Source of the DNA: Clostridium_AD sp937920395
Lineage (GTDB): Bacteria; Bacillota; Clostridia; Clostridiales; Clostridiaceae
DNA length: 64,000 nucleotides
Assembly: GCA_052274345.1 (NCBI GenBank)
Contig: DAVZGP010000005.1
Location: 36,665 to 100,664 of the forward strand
Direction: 5' to 3'
A model generated the notes under the pieces. The model saw nothing but the letters and a program-made list of their open reading frames with translations. It did no database searches and was not told the origin of the DNA. Within the stretch, counting starts at the first letter, position 1, and every line of letters begins with the position of its first letter. Shown piece after piece: positions 63,873-64,000 of this stretch. Position numbers and translations under genes: made by a program.

Positions 63873-64000
63873 ATGGGAATATTTGATAGATTAGGTAATA
63901 GTTTGAAAGCGGGAGTTAATAAGATAATGGATGCAAATGAGGATACAGCAGCGCTTATAGACCAAGCTATAAGAGATAAAGATTCATCTTTAAATGAAGC
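63873..64000 (+). CDS. pspA: PspA/IM30-family protein (3' end outside window)
   Basis: The first 43 codons (MGIFDRLGNSLKAGVNKIMD, then ANEDTAALIDQAIRDKDSSL) match the start of PspA/IM30 proteins, including the amphipathic membrane-binding helix. PspA is a peripheral membrane protein that stabilises stressed membranes. AAGGAGG precedes the ATG. Confidence 0.85.
   Translation, partial: MGIFDRLGNSLKAGVNKIMDANEDTAALIDQAIRDKDSSLNE

Noticed and set aside
1..64000. rRNA, tRNA, insertion sequence, prophage or CRISPR loci
   Set aside because: No tRNA-like cloverleaf, rRNA segment, transposase/integrase motif or repeat-spacer array was recognised on either strand; short tRNAs could still be missed by eye.

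Overview
The window is 64 kb of very AT-rich chromosome. Rho-independent hairpins lie between many genes, ribosome sites are strong GGAGG-type, and GTG and TTG starts are common. The gene content points to a Clostridium-like anaerobic Firmicute: an oligoendopeptidase F-type peptidase, an Fe-S enoate-reductase-type old yellow enzyme, a c-di-GMP-I riboswitch, UppP, heterodimeric ABC exporters, a BMP-type nucleoside ABC system and a GH51 arabinofuranosidase. I see no rRNA, tRNA, CRISPR array, transposase or prophage genes. The species cannot be told from the sequence.

Layout. 1-6.4 kb: housekeeping and envelope genes (pepF end, PAP2 phosphatase, zinc phospholipase C-like protein, OmpR-type two-component pair, yaaA). 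6.4-10.9 kb: a divergent FCD/GntR regulator and a four-gene catabolic operon (cyclase-family hydrolase, ketopantoate-reductase-like enzyme, YhcH/TabA-like protein, ACS-type MFS importer), with a palindromic operator laid over the promoter. 11-17.3 kb: membrane and transport genes (TspO-like protein, alpha/beta hydrolase, drug-type MFS, ABC-2 exporter, BrnQ). 17.7-24 kb: a Thr/Pro-tailed membrane protein, then a c-di-GMP-I riboswitch with a terminator in front of an Fe-S flavoenzyme and a soluble chemoreceptor, followed by a CheY-CheX fusion and a CheX. 24-29 kb: a DUF362 ferredoxin-like protein and a graveyard of broken genes (PAP2, MarR tail, YczE-cytidylate-kinase fusion, VOC). 29-35 kb: a LacI regulator and a complete BMP-type nucleoside ABC importer. 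35-42 kb: MFS, Gfo/Idh oxidoreductase, 5'-nucleotidase, YitT, and unknowns including a HEPN-like protein. 42-49 kb: a secreted ComEC-like lipoprotein with DUF3006, then an envelope module of two paralogous phosphodiester-glycosidase proteins, their membrane-anchored companions (one reduced to 50 codons), UppP and an NlpC/P60-like protein. 49-57 kb: a Na+/solute symporter with a large internal deletion, an ankyrin protein, an ATP-grasp ligase, and an AraC regulator divergent from a heterodimeric ABC exporter. 57-62.5 kb: a plant-polysaccharide region, partly decayed (intact SGNH hydrolase, broken SGNH, YesM-type kinase, GH43 and AraC remnants), with an intact GH51 arabinofuranosidase and a convergent ArsR-type regulator. 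62.7-64 kb: a Ser-rich membrane protein, a Cys-rich protein and the start of PspA.

The best candidates for new biology are the c-di-GMP-controlled flavoenzyme/chemoreceptor unit with its CheX-type neighbours, the duplicated phosphodiester-glycosidase/companion module around UppP, and the FCD-regulated operon whose substrate is unknown. About ten pseudogenes in two clusters suggest recent loss of transport and polysaccharide-use functions. All functional calls rest on motif recognition by eye; no database search was run.
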